Part shown: piece after piece, positions 1-7,746 of the stretch
Position numbering within the stretch: position 1 is the first letter of the stretch
Layout of the letters: each line of letters starts with the position of its first letter
From: Mesobacillus sp. S13
GTDB lineage: Bacteria > Bacillota > Bacilli > Bacillales > Cytobacillaceae
Assembly (NCBI RefSeq): GCF_020422885.1
Contig: NZ_CP084622.1
Location: 1,445,001 to 1,509,000, forward strand
Length of the DNA: 64,000 bases
Reading direction: 5' to 3'
Notes under the pieces: model-generated
The model's input: only the letters and a program-made list of their open reading frames with translations
Databases searched by the model: none
Told to the model about the DNA's origin: nothing
Made by a program: the position numbers and the translations under genes

Positions 1-437
1 GTGATGCAGATACCAGTTCTGAAGAATTCATTTCTTGCTCCTCCAGTTTGGATTTGCTGACATGGTGTGTCGAAACCTTCTCCTTGATCACCGCGTGTTG
101 CCAACAACTCAATTTTCGCACAGCAGTTGTCGTCCACTGAAGTAACACGGAAGAAGAATGATCTGAAGCAATCGAGTCTTTGTGGACCTCCTCCATTTGT
201 ACGGATTCTAGTTCCAAATCCTTCGAATGGTACACAGTCACCGCAATAAAGAATTAGAGGGATTGTATCTAAATCCGTCGTTGGAGTTTGAGCGCCTGCA
301 AGTAATTCCTGGATAGACTTGTGGCAGCTGACATCGCAATCATTGTCTACATCCACTTCATCTTGAGCATCTGCTACTGCTCTAAGAACCTCGCAAACAC
401 AGCTGTCGCTATCATGTTTCTTTCCTTTGCAACCCAT
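1..437 (-). CDS. CotY/CotZ-family outer spore coat protein (3' part cut by window edge)
   Basis: Reading the minus strand from an ATG at 437 gives 145 codons open to the window edge, starting MGCKGKKHDSDSCVCEVLRA. The protein is cysteine-rich (for example VCEV, DCDVSCHK, YCGDC, DDNCCAK), as expected of CotY/CotZ, which form disulfide-linked outer coat and crust layers of Bacillus spores. The middle (DCFRSFFFRVTSVDDNCCAKIELLA) matches the family pattern of a Cys followed by a SxFFRV strand. An AAAAGGAGATGAAC ribosome site precedes the ATG. A consensus SigK promoter lies about 45 bases upstream, fitting late mother-cell expression. In B. subtilis the cotVWXYZ group adjoins yjcA, as here. CotY and CotZ cannot be separated without the C-terminus. 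Confidence 0.88.
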   Translation of the reverse strand, partial: MGCKGKKHDSDSCVCEVLRAVADAQDEVDVDNDCDVSCHKSIQELLAGAQTPTTDLDTIPLILYCGDCVPFEGFGTRIRTNGGGPQRLDCFRSFFFRVTSVDDNCCAKIELLATRGDQGEGFDTPCQQIQTGGARNEFFRTGICI

Positions 438-481
438 AACAAGTTCATCTCCTTTTAGTTGATATGACCTATTGTCCTTAA

Positions 482-508
482 TAGAATATGAATCGCCTCT
501 CTAATGGT
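482..508 (-). promoter_or_regulatory. SigK promoter of the coat gene
   Basis: On the minus strand AC is followed after 16 bases by CATATTCTA, an exact match to the SigK form AC-N16-CATANNNTA. It lies 45 bases before the CotY/CotZ start. Confidence 0.72.
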
Positions 509-580
509 GTGGGTGTTTGTCTAATTTTCATCAGGATTCCTATAAAAAATGATGACAGGAGCGGTCAGGCACAAGCCTAT

Positions 581-607
581 ACATAGGGGTTTGCCTCACA
601 TAAACTG
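581..607 (+). promoter_or_regulatory. SigK-like promoter of yjcA
   Basis: AC at 581-582 and CATAAACTG at 599-607 with a 16-base spacer. The -10 departs from CATANNNTA only in the last base. It would be back to back with the coat-gene SigK promoter, and ends 33 bases before the yjcA start. Confidence 0.42.
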
Positions 608-640
608 TAGAATCTAGAATTAATACTGGTGGTGAAGTGG

Positions 641-985
641 ATGGATAATTGGATGGATCTATTCCTTCTTGTATTTGCAAGCTTCCGTTTGACCAGGCTG
701 ATCGTCTACGATACAATCACTGAATTTATTCGGGAACCATTTCATGATACGGTGGTTGAGACCCAGGAGGATGGCAGCACGGAAACATATATTGAAATAA
801 AAGGAGAAGGGCTGAGGTATTGGATCGGCGAGCTGTTAAGCTGCCATTGGTGCACAGGTATTTGGTCGACAGCAGTACTGTATGCTGGCTACGTTTTACT
901 GCCGCAGCTATCAATGCCTGTCATCATAGTGCTGGCGATTGCCGGAATCGCATCGGTAATCCAGCATCATTTCATTAAAGACTGA
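641..985 (+). CDS. yjcA: YjcA-like DUF1360 sporulation membrane protein
   Basis: A 114-residue protein, MDNWMDLFLLVFASFRLTRL..., with an N-terminal hydrophobic segment that ends in FRLTRLIVYD, a hallmark of DUF1360. It also has a short Cys-bearing motif (LLSCHWCTGIW, about residues 65-75) and two further hydrophobic stretches at the C-terminus. The frame extends to a GTG at 629, but a GGTGGTG ribosome site is well placed for the ATG at 641. YjcA is a small membrane protein of sporulating bacilli of unknown biochemical role. Its place between a CotY/CotZ gene and yjcZ/spoVIF matches the order in B. subtilis. A SigK-like promoter precedes it. Confidence 0.82.
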   Translation: MDNWMDLFLLVFASFRLTRLIVYDTITEFIREPFHDTVVETQEDGSTETYIEIKGEGLRYWIGELLSCHWCTGIWSTAVLYAGYVLLPQLSMPVIIVLAIAGIASVIQHHFIKD

Positions 986-1075
986 TAAAGATAAATTAGT
1001 GAGTACGTCCAGAACCCCTTTGAAACCTTGTTCATAAACTGTCATATGGACTCTTTAAAAAAGGGGTTGTAGTAA

Positions 1076-1198
1076 ATGGAAGAAGAACAAAAAGCTCAAA
1101 GCAGCAACGATTCAAAGATTTCCAAGAAAAATGTGTCAGCCCGCCGTGTGCGGAAAAAACGTGGCTGTGGTTGTGGGAAAAAGAAAAAACAATCGTAA
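1076..1198 (+). CDS. Lysine-rich 40-residue microprotein with GCGCGKKKK tail
   Basis: A 40-codon ORF starts MEEEQKAQSSNDSKISKKNV and ends in RRVRKKRGCGCGKKKKQS. The N-terminus is acidic and polar; the C-terminus is strongly basic with a CGC pair. Support for a real gene: an AAGGGG ribosome site about 12 bases before the ATG, and a good intrinsic terminator seven bases after the stop. I do not recognise the family. The position, between yjcA and a spoVA operon, suggests a small spore or sporulation protein; the basic tail could bind nucleic acid and the two cysteines could bind metal or cross-link in the coat. Those roles are inference only. Confidence 0.62.
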   Translation: MEEEQKAQSSNDSKISKKNVSARRVRKKRGCGCGKKKKQS

Positions 1199-1204
1199 AC
1201 GAAG

Positions 1205-1236
1205 CGTCTGCCTAATATTCTGGCAGGCGTTTTTTT
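1205..1236 (+). terminator. Intrinsic terminator after the 40-aa gene
   Basis: CGTCTGCC (1205-1212) pairs with GGCAGGCG (1222-1229), one G-U pair, followed by seven T. It separates the microprotein from the spoVA operon. Confidence 0.82.
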
Positions 1237-1455
1237 ATGAAGATTTTGCTGATTGAGCATTCTATAAAAAAGGTGTCGAGCTTAAGCTTATGAATACTTT
1301 TTCGAAAGTCCATTAACGCGAGACAATTTGTTCTGTAATGGGTCATATCAAGTGTTTACATTACTTGGAAATAAAACCTGTGCTGAAAAATTCATAAATT
1401 GGGTTTTTAACGTGGAAAATAATTTTATCAGATGAACCATAGGAAGGGATTTAGG

Positions 1456-1944
1456 ATGAATATGAAACAGGCAGTAAATATTTTGGCAATATTAATCATG
1501 CTCGGAGCCGGAACAGCTGGCTGTTCTTCTTTCGGAAAAACCTCACCAGAGAGCAGAGCATCCATGATTCAATCAATTAATCCTGACCCAGGAGCGACAA
1601 ATGATCTGGATGAGAAGAATCTCGAGCTGGCTAAAAAGGTTAAGAAAGATATTGCGGCACTAGATGCTATATATGATGTGGCCGTCATTGCAGGGAAAAA
1701 AGAAGTATTAGTCGCATACAAGGTCAAGCATATGAAGAGATTTGGCATGAAGCAGATCGAGAAAGAAATCAATAAGAAGTTAGAAAAAAACTATCCTGAT
1801 GAAGATTTCATTGTATCCAGCGACTATAAAATTTTTATTGAGGCTGTCGAGCTTCGGGAGAGAATGAAGGATCCGTCCTTTCCGGATAAGAAAGCAGAGG
1901 AGCAATTGCAGCGGATTATTTCGTTGAAAAAAGAATTAACATAA
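1456..1944 (+). CDS. YhcN/YlaJ-family sporulation lipoprotein
   Basis: 162 residues with a lipoprotein signal peptide (hydrophobic NILAILIMLGAGTAGC, lipid-accepting Cys at about residue 23). The mature part is alpha/beta, lysine- and glutamate-rich, with the YhcN/YlaJ-type core LDAIYDVAVIAGKKEVLVAYKV and KQIEKEINKKLEKNYPDEDFIVSSD. The ATG at 1432 is in frame, but AGGAAGG at 1441-1447 fits the ATG at 1456. Proteins of this family are made in the forespore and sit in the inner spore membrane. A member commonly leads the second-type spoVA operons, as it does here: spoVAC starts 15 bases after its stop. Its exact function is unknown. Confidence 0.86.
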   Translation: MNMKQAVNILAILIMLGAGTAGCSSFGKTSPESRASMIQSINPDPGATNDLDEKNLELAKKVKKDIAALDAIYDVAVIAGKKEVLVAYKVKHMKRFGMKQIEKEINKKLEKNYPDEDFIVSSDYKIFIEAVELRERMKDPSFPDKKAEEQLQRIISLKKELT

Positions 1945-1959
1945 GAAAGGATGGGTGTG

Positions 1960-2439
1960 ATGGGGGATAAAAAAAAGCAAAAAATGACACCAGAGCAGCA
2001 GCAATATCAGCAGTTGGAACAAAAACATGAAATTAAACGCCCAGTTGTAAAAAATTGCATTAAAGCATTTCTGGTTGGTGGATTGATTTGTACAATTGGC
2101 CAAGCAATTACCTATTTTTATATCTACTTTTTTAATTTCACCGAACAAACAGCCGGAAATCCGACAGTTGCGACAATGATCTTCCTTTCCATGCTGTTGA
2201 CCGGTTTTGGTGTATATGACCATATTGGACAATTTGCAGGAGCGGGCAGTGCTGTACCGGTAACTGGCTTCGGGAACTCCGTTATCTCGGCAGCGATTGA
2301 ACACCGTACTGAAGGATTTGTCCTTGGTGTCGGTGGAAATATGTTTAAACTGGCAGGGTCAGTCATCCTGTTTGGTGTCTTTGCTGCTTTTGTCGTAGCA
2401 CTGGTAAAAACTTTGCTGACCATGATGGGGGTGCTGTAA
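1960..2439 (+). CDS. spoVAC: Stage V sporulation protein AC
   Basis: 159 residues. After a hydrophilic N-terminus (MGDKKKQKMTPEQQQ) come an amphipathic IKRPVVKNCIKAFLVGGLIC helix and four to five membrane segments, with the family motifs GFGVYDHIGQFAGAGSAVPVTGFGNS and EGFVLGVGGNMFKLAGSVI. SpoVAC is an inner-membrane component of the channel that moves Ca-dipicolinic acid into the forespore and releases it at germination; in B. subtilis it acts as a mechanosensitive channel. The ATG at 1960 is preferred over 1951 because AAGAAAGG gives proper spacing. Its TAA is followed immediately by the spoVAD ATG, so the two are translationally coupled. Confidence 0.95.
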   Translation: MGDKKKQKMTPEQQQYQQLEQKHEIKRPVVKNCIKAFLVGGLICTIGQAITYFYIYFFNFTEQTAGNPTVATMIFLSMLLTGFGVYDHIGQFAGAGSAVPVTGFGNSVISAAIEHRTEGFVLGVGGNMFKLAGSVILFGVFAAFVVALVKTLLTMMGVL

Positions 2440-3453
2440 ATGTTGGTTGGAAAGCAGTCATGGCAATTTTCGAACCGGCCTGTCATCGAATCATGGGGCT
2501 CATCAGGAGGGCCGTTTGAAGCAGAGGGGAAACTCGCTGCAGACTTTGATGTCCTTCATGATGATTTGTGGATGGGGGAAGAATCATACGAGAAGGCTCA
2601 TAGAGTTCTACTTGAAGAGGCAATCAAATCAGCGTTGCAGAAGGGGAATTTCAACAAAGAGGACATGCAATTCATGATGGCAGGGGATTTGATCAATCAA
2701 ATTACACCGACCAGTTTTGCGGCAAGAACGATGGCAATTCCTTATTTTGGCCTTTTTGGCGCTTGCTCTACCTCAATGGAGGGTCTTGCACTGGCATCGT
2801 TTATCGTCAACTACCAAGGAGCAAAGAAGGTTGTAACAGGTGCTTCAAGCCACAATTCAGCTGCAGAAAAGCAATTCCGCTATCCTACAGAATATGGCGG
2901 GCAAAAACCCCCGACTGCCCAGTGGACCGTAACTGGAGCAGGAGCGGCAGTTATAACAGACAGTTCGGATAAACAAGGAAAAATTGTTACGACTTCCGCC
3001 ACAATCGGTAAAGTAGTGGATATGGGGATTTCTGATCCATTTAATATGGGTGGTGCAATGGCACCTGCAGCCGCGGATACGATCATTGCCCACTTTAAGG
3101 ATTTAGCTCGGGAACCATCTTATTATGATTTGGTCGTGACGGGGGATCTTGGAAGGATAGGACAAGCTGCTACCTACGACCTATTACAGCAGTCTGGACT
3201 TGAGATAAATAAGGAACAATTTCAGGATTGCGGCCTGATGATTTATAACGAAGACCAGCCGGTTCAATCTGGAGGGAGCGGGGCAGGGTGTTCTGCATCC
3301 GTATTATATGGACATTTACTTAACCAGATGAATAGTGGGGTATATAAGAGAATCCTTGTTGTTGCAACAGGAGCCCTTTTATCACCACTGTCATTCCAGC
3401 AAAAAGAAACAATACCCTGCATTGCCCACGCTGTTTCAATTGAACTGAACTAG
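2440..3453 (+). CDS. spoVAD: Stage V sporulation protein AD
   Basis: 337 residues, the normal length of SpoVAD, a thiolase/ketoacyl-synthase-fold protein that binds dipicolinic acid on the outer face of the spore inner membrane. The fold is visible in FGLFGACSTSMEGLALASF (about residues 108-126, thiolase-like Cys region), TGASSHNSAAEKQFRYPTEYG, and the C-terminal GGSGAGCSASVLYGHLL. The ATG abuts the spoVAC stop, and a GGGGG-rich run ahead of it serves as the ribosome site. It is followed after 15 bases by spoVAE, giving the fixed AC-AD-AE order. Confidence 0.96.
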   Translation: MLVGKQSWQFSNRPVIESWGSSGGPFEAEGKLAADFDVLHDDLWMGEESYEKAHRVLLEEAIKSALQKGNFNKEDMQFMMAGDLINQITPTSFAARTMAIPYFGLFGACSTSMEGLALASFIVNYQGAKKVVTGASSHNSAAEKQFRYPTEYGGQKPPTAQWTVTGAGAAVITDSSDKQGKIVTTSATIGKVVDMGISDPFNMGGAMAPAAADTIIAHFKDLAREPSYYDLVVTGDLGRIGQAATYDLLQQSGLEINKEQFQDCGLMIYNEDQPVQSGGSGAGCSASVLYGHLLNQMNSGVYKRILVVATGALLSPLSFQQKETIPCIAHAVSIELN

Positions 3454-3468
3454 AAAGGAGGAATCGCT

Positions 3469-3825
3469 TTGCTACCAATGTTTTTCTGGGCATTTGTTGT
3501 CGGAGGCTTAATCTGTGTATTCGGCCAATTGATGTTTGATATTGTAAAATTAACACCAGGACACACGATGAGCCTGCTCGTGGTGATTGGGGCTGTCCTT
3601 GATGGTTTTGGATTATATGAGCCCTTGATTGATTTTGCAGGAGCGGGTGCTACGATTCCAATCACAAGCTTTGGCAATTCGCTCGTACACGGAGCGCTCC
3701 AAGAAGCAGAGCAGCACGGGCTCGTTGGGGTCCTGACAGGAATGTTTGAGATCACCAGTTCAGGTATCTCTGCTGCTGTTATCTTTGGCTTTATCGGCGC
3801 ACTTATTTTTAAACCAAAAGGTTGA
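3469..3825 (+). CDS. spoVAE: Stage V sporulation protein AE (SpoVAEb type)
   Basis: 118 residues starting at TTG 3469, seven bases after a perfect AAAGGAGG. It is a small polytopic membrane protein related to SpoVAC; the shared pattern is [34 protein letters not shown] against GFGVYDHIGQFAGAGSAVPVTGFGNS. It is the third subunit of the dipicolinate channel. No spoVAA, AB, AEa or AF is present, so this is the short operon type found as an additional spoVA operon in many bacilli. Confidence 0.94.
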   Translation: MLPMFFWAFVVGGLICVFGQLMFDIVKLTPGHTMSLLVVIGAVLDGFGLYEPLIDFAGAGATIPITSFGNSLVHGALQEAEQHGLVGVLTGMFEITSSGISAAVIFGFIGALIFKPKG

Positions 3826-3848
3826 TTTTTGGCACAAGGGATGATTAA

Positions 3849-4565
3849 ATGCCGGATATTCTTAGAACAATCATACGTTCCATTATGCTTATCATTGGCT
3901 TATTCATCATCACAAAGCTTCTTGGGAAAAAGCAGCTATCGAGTCTGTCATTTTTCGAATACATTGTAGGGATCACGGTGGGCGATATTGCCGGTACATT
4001 ATCGATGGATCCTGACTTGAGCTTAAGGGATGGGATTGCCAGCTTGGTTGTCTGGTCATTCGTTCCCTTGGCGATTTCAACAATTTCCTTAAGGAGCAGA
4101 GTGTTTCGCAGGATAGTGGAGGGGAAATCAACGACCTTCATCGAAAATGGAAATATTATAGAGGAAAATATGCGGAAAGAAAGATACAGTATTGACGAGC
4201 TGCTGGAGCAACTCCGCAAGAAAAGTGTATTCAAAGTGGCTGATGTTGAATTTGCATCTCTTGATTCGAACGGTGAATTGAGTGTTTTATTGAAAAAAGC
4301 AAAACAGCCGGTAAAATACGAAGACCTTGCAACTGAATGGGAAGAAGAATCGGCTACGGTTCCTGTTTTGATAGACGGTAAAATCATTGAGGAAAACCTT
4401 AGTCGAACTGGGCTGGATTGTAATGGATTGAAAGCAAAAATCCAGGATAATGGATATCAATTACATCAGGTTTTTTATGCAGAAGTGGACATAAAAGGAG
4501 AGCTTAATGTAGATCTATATGATGAATACATATCCAGCCATTTTCCGGATTTTGATCATATTTGA
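3849..4565 (+). CDS. DUF421 (YetF-like) membrane protein at the end of the spoVA operon
   Basis: 238 residues: two to three N-terminal membrane segments (about residues 5-80) including the DUF421 hallmark ITKLLGKKQLSSLSFFEYIVGITVGDIAG, then a soluble C-terminal domain with ENGNIIEENMRKERYSIDELLEQLR and the repeat-like motif LIDGKIIEENL. It starts 23 bases after spoVAE with AAGGGATG as ribosome site. DUF421 genes are a regular partner of the short spoVA operons, including the mobile spoVA2mob type, where the operon raises spore wet-heat resistance. The molecular role of DUF421 is not established. It probably acts in the spore inner membrane with the SpoVA proteins. Confidence 0.9.
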   Translation: MPDILRTIIRSIMLIIGLFIITKLLGKKQLSSLSFFEYIVGITVGDIAGTLSMDPDLSLRDGIASLVVWSFVPLAISTISLRSRVFRRIVEGKSTTFIENGNIIEENMRKERYSIDELLEQLRKKSVFKVADVEFASLDSNGELSVLLKKAKQPVKYEDLATEWEEESATVPVLIDGKIIEENLSRTGLDCNGLKAKIQDNGYQLHQVFYAEVDIKGELNVDLYDEYISSHFPDFDHI

Positions 4566-4599
4566 CCACAGTTTCATAAATGGGTGGGGGCTCGCCCAT

Positions 4600-4627
4600 A
4601 CAAAATCCCCAAACCTCACATATATTG
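4600..4627 (+). promoter_or_regulatory. SigK-like promoter of yjcZ
   Basis: AC at 4600-4601, spacer 17, CATATATTG at 4619-4627; one base off CATANNNTA. It ends 32 bases before the yjcZ start. Confidence 0.36.
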
Positions 4628-4659
4628 CTATTGAGTAATAAAAAGTGAGGTGAAGAAGA

Positions 4660-4794
4660 ATGGGCTACGGTTATGGTGGCTTTTGCGGCGGCGGCTACGG
4701 ATACGGCGGTGGCGGTTATTACGGTTCCACTTTCGTATTGATCGTCGTGTTGTTCATTTTGTTGATTATTGTAGGAGCAAGCTTCTACAACTAA
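4660..4794 (+). CDS. yjcZ: YjcZ-family sporulation protein
   Basis: 44 residues, [20 protein letters not shown] then a single hydrophobic helix ([22 protein letters not shown]). This Gly/Tyr-rich head plus one transmembrane segment is the YjcZ/YrkC-type small sporulation protein (PF09680). AAAAGTGAGGTG precedes the ATG. It sits next to spoVIF as in B. subtilis, and its own terminator follows. A longer overlapping frame (4650-4901) lacks family features and is not coding. A paralogue begins at 63915 near the right edge of the window. Confidence 0.92.
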   Translation: MGYGYGGFCGGGYGYGGGGYYGSTFVLIVVLFILLIIVGASFYN

Positions 4795-4806
4795 GAGTAA
4801 AGAAGA

Positions 4807-4836
4807 AAAGCTGTTCCATTCGGGACAGCTTTTTTC
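4807..4836 (+). terminator. Intrinsic terminator after yjcZ
   Basis: AAAGCTGTTCC pairs with GGGACAGCTTT across a four-base loop, then a T-run. It isolates yjcZ from spoVIF, which has its own SigK promoter. Confidence 0.85.
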
Positions 4837-4873
4837 TGCATGGACTTATGCTCATATTACGAAGCTCCCTTTC

Positions 4874-4900
4874 ACCTTTTTTTGCTTCCTTCATACTATA
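4874..4900 (+). promoter_or_regulatory. SigK promoter of spoVIF
   Basis: AC at 4874-4875, 16-base spacer, CATACTATA at 4892-4900: an exact match to AC-N16-CATANNNTA, 30 bases before the spoVIF ATG. Confidence 0.75.
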
Positions 4901-4929
4901 GAGTAGTTAAAGAAGGAGGCGTGATTTAT

Positions 4930-5184
4930 ATGGATAATAATTTCTTCAAGAATATAGAAAAAAAGACTGGCGTAAATATGAATGATGTATTTGAGCTAGC
5001 GAATTCATTACAAAATGCGAACTTTAAAGATGAGCAAACAGTAAGAGGCGTGATCCGACGTGTGTCAAAAATGGCTAACAAACCTGTAAGTAAAGAAATG
5101 GAAGATAAGATTGTGGAATCCATTGTCAAGGATGGAAAGCAGCTTGACTTTGGGCAAATTTCCAAAATGATCAACAAGAAGTGA
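4930..5184 (+). CDS. spoVIF: Stage VI sporulation protein F (YjcC)
   Basis: 84 residues, MDNNFFKNIEKKTGVNMNDV, then helices containing NFKDEQTVRGVIRRVSKMANKPVSKEMEDKIVESIV and a C-terminal QISKMINKK. Length and sequence match SpoVIF, a small mother-cell protein needed for proper coat assembly that acts with GerE. An AGAAGGAGG ribosome site lies 10 bases before the ATG at 4930; the frame could extend to 4840, but the promoter lies inside that extension. SigK promoter immediately upstream; convergent with yjcD across a shared hairpin. Confidence 0.93.
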   Translation: MDNNFFKNIEKKTGVNMNDVFELANSLQNANFKDEQTVRGVIRRVSKMANKPVSKEMEDKIVESIVKDGKQLDFGQISKMINKK

Positions 5185-5194
5185 TTTTCTTGAA

Positions 5195-5244
5195 TGCCAA
5201 ATCAGGACCTGAGTTAAATTCCCAGGTCCTGATTTGGCATTTTT
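5195..5244. terminator. Bidirectional terminator between spoVIF and yjcD
   Basis: TGCCAAATCAGGACCTG (from 5195) pairs with CAGGTCCTGATTTGGCA (ending 5239), loop of about ten bases, TTTTT on the plus side. The yjcD stop codon (5214-5216) lies in the loop. Confidence 0.85.
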
Positions 5245-7532
5245 CGTTTTATGTTGGACAAGAAACGGGATGGGTTGGCTTTCCTTCCTCGTCTCTTTTG
5301 GGGAACGGATAAGAACAGGTTTTTCTCTGCCCTTGTCACTGCTACATAGAGTAGACGACGTTCTTCTTCAAGGGGCAGCTGGTCTCCATTACGATACGCA
5401 TCCAAAGCGTAATCATGTGGAATGCTGCCGTCAACTGTTCCAATAATATAGACAGTTCCATATTCCAGCCCCTTTGAACGATGGATGGTGCTGAGAGTGA
5501 TGGCGTCAGTAAGCTTTTTGCTGCTTCGTTTAATTTCGGCGTTCATGGCTGTCATGTGTTCAGCATGATCAAGGAATTCTCCAATGGTTTTAAAATTGCG
5601 CGCAGCCACCCTTAAATCCCGGATATCATCAGAGCCCTTTTCAAGCTGATTGCCTTCATTCCCACGCTTTTTGATGAAGTCCTGATAACCCAGATCTTTT
5701 TCAACTATATCTATTGCCGCAATGGGGGATAGCGAAGACAGAGAGCGGACAATTGGGATAAGTCTTTTTAGTTTCTGTTCCTGGAAGGCAAAACCGGTTT
5801 TTACATAGGTGAGCGCTTCAAGCATGGAACAATCGTTCAGGATACTATTTGCCTGTAAATCACGGAAAATCGACTGCTTCAAAAATAAGGATGGAAGAAT
5901 ATTTTTAATCGCCTCCGGGTCATCTGGGTTCATGCTAAGTCGAAGGAATGCCAGCATTCCTTTTGCGATGAAACGCTCATAAAATGATTCAATATCCTGA
6001 TCAAGCCGGAATGGCAAGCTTGAAGTTGCAAGCCTCTCGAAAACGGAGCGGCTTGCTGCATTCGTCCTGAACAGGATAGCAAAATCACCGGGGCGTTCCC
6101 CTTGTTCGATCCGTTCTTTTATGTCTGTCAAAATCATCGTCGCTTCTTCTTCTTCATCATACGGATGGAAGATGACCGGAGAACACTCTCCGGAAAACTG
6201 GGCCCGCATTTCTTTTTCATGGCGAGTGAGATTGGCTGATATTAACGTGTTAGCTGTCTCGACAATCTCATGCGGCGAACGGTAGTTTTGGTTCAAGATG
6301 ATTAGTTTGGTATTCTGGAAGTCTGTTTTGAACTTGAACAGATAGGCAGGATCACTACCCCGGAATGAGTAGATTGATTGGTCGTCATCGCCGACAGCGC
6401 AAACATTCCCGTGCTTCGTAGATAGCATTTTCATCAGTTCGTACTGAACTTTATTAATATCCTGAAACTCATCAATTAAAAAATGGTGAAAACGATTTTG
6501 ATAGTTTTGCAGTATATCGGGCTTGTCCCTGAAAAGCTGATAACAGCCGAGAAGCATATCATCAAAGTCGAATAAACTTTGCCTCTCTTTAGCTGTTTCA
6601 TAGTCTTTATACAGCAAAGCGACCTTTTCTTCCCAAGGGGATTCAGCTTTAACCTGATGCGGCATGATCATCGTATTTTTCCACAAACCGATTTGCTGTA
6701 GTGCTAAATCATAGGCAAACTCTTTTTCATCAAGCTGAAGCTTCCTCCCAGCTTCCTTAAGAATTTGTTCCCGTTGCCACTCTTTTTTCATCAGTTTGTC
6801 AGATGACCATTTTTCACGCTCGTGAAAACAAAGGATTCGATAGAAGATGCTATGGAAGGTGCCGGCGATCAGCTGATTGACCTTAGCAGGCGACATTCCC
6901 GGATAATCGGCAATCCGTTTCTTCATCTCAGCTGCAGCCTTCGCGGTGAAGGTAACAAGCATGATTGAACTAGGGTCAATTTTCTTTTCTTCAATCATGA
7001 AGGCGGTTCTCGCGGTCAGCACTCTTGTCTTTCCACTCCCGGCACCTGCCAAGATCAATAATGGCCCCTCTGTTGAAACAACAGCTTTTTCCTGGTTGCC
7101 ATCAAAATGGACCCCAGCTTCTTTTAACTGTTTTAAATAGTTTAACTTTACCCCTGGCTTCACCGGTGGGAGGGGAGTAAAAGTTGATGGAATCTTAACT
7201 TCACGAGGATAGAGGAATTTTTCTTCTCTTTCCGCTTCAGCTGTAATGGAACGGGACTTCGGAATACGGAATCCGTTTCGTTCGGTATATTCTGTTTCCT
7301 CGGTAGACTGAAGGGCTGGGAAGGATTCATTCTGATCGATACAGCCTTCCTTTGCTGAAAGGTGATGGTAGAAGTGAGGCTTTTCTTTAATACCTAAATA
7401 AAGACGTACAGGTTCTCCGCATACACTACATGTGAGCATCCCTTTTTTACCATCATCATAAAGCTTTTGGTAATCCTCACGGTTATAGTGTTCAAGGCAT
7501 ATGATTTGTTGATTATACTTGGCTGTTTTCAT
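5214..7532 (-). CDS. yjcD: YjcD, UvrD/PcrA-type superfamily 1 DNA helicase
   Basis: 772 residues. Helicase motifs in order: I LAGAGSGKTR (161-170), DEFQDINKVQYEL (motif II), GDDDQSIYSFRGSDP (motif III), QNYRS (motif IV), TIHRSKGLEYGTVYI (motif V), RRLLYVAVTRAEKNL (motif VI). This predicts a 3'-5' ATP-dependent DNA translocase. The first 60 residues carry CSVCGEP and PHFYHH (C35, C38, H53, H56/H57), a putative zinc-binding module like that at the front of CoiA competence nucleases. The start at MKTAK (7532) is chosen for AGGG at the right spacing; the frame opens at 7565. No experimental role is known to me; YjcD is conserved next to spoVIF. Confidence 0.92.
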   Translation of the reverse strand: MKTAKYNQQIICLEHYNREDYQKLYDDGKKGMLTCSVCGEPVRLYLGIKEKPHFYHHLSAKEGCIDQNESFPALQSTEETEYTERNGFRIPKSRSITAEAEREEKFLYPREVKIPSTFTPLPPVKPGVKLNYLKQLKEAGVHFDGNQEKAVVSTEGPLLILAGAGSGKTRVLTARTAFMIEEKKIDPSSIMLVTFTAKAAAEMKKRIADYPGMSPAKVNQLIAGTFHSIFYRILCFHEREKWSSDKLMKKEWQREQILKEAGRKLQLDEKEFAYDLALQQIGLWKNTMIMPHQVKAESPWEEKVALLYKDYETAKERQSLFDFDDMLLGCYQLFRDKPDILQNYQNRFHHFLIDEFQDINKVQYELMKMLSTKHGNVCAVGDDDQSIYSFRGSDPAYLFKFKTDFQNTKLIILNQNYRSPHEIVETANTLISANLTRHEKEMRAQFSGECSPVIFHPYDEEEEATMILTDIKERIEQGERPGDFAILFRTNAASRSVFERLATSSLPFRLDQDIESFYERFIAKGMLAFLRLSMNPDDPEAIKNILPSLFLKQSIFRDLQANSILNDCSMLEALTYVKTGFAFQEQKLKRLIPIVRSLSSLSPIAAIDIVEKDLGYQDFIKKRGNEGNQLEKGSDDIRDLRVAARNFKTIGEFLDHAEHMTAMNAEIKRSSKKLTDAITLSTIHRSKGLEYGTVYIIGTVDGSIPHDYALDAYRNGDQLPLEEERRLLYVAVTRAEKNLFLSVPQKRRGRKANPSRFLSNIKRKMPNQDLGI

Positions 7533-7746
7533 GTTTTCCCTCATCTCCGACCAAAAATAGCACAATCTTTATCATATCAGAATAAGATTTTTAACAAAAG
7601 GTGTTTTCTGAACCCTTTACCACTTTGTATTTCATTATGGATTCAAAGAAGAGTTTTCCATTAGTAGTTTACTACGGTCATAAACAGGGAAATGGAAAAG
7701 AAGAATATAGTGAGAGTATAAATAATATTGCTTGGGGGGTATCAAA

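Noticed and set aside
1391..1423. Forespore (SigF/SigG) promoter of the spoVA operon
   Set aside because: TTCATA and GGAAAATAAT with 17-base spacing were noticed, but the match to either consensus is too loose to list as a feature.
4650..4901. 83-codon frame overlapping yjcZ
   Set aside because: It reads the Gly codons of yjcZ in another frame as Arg-rich sequence; yjcZ itself matches its family and has the ribosome site.
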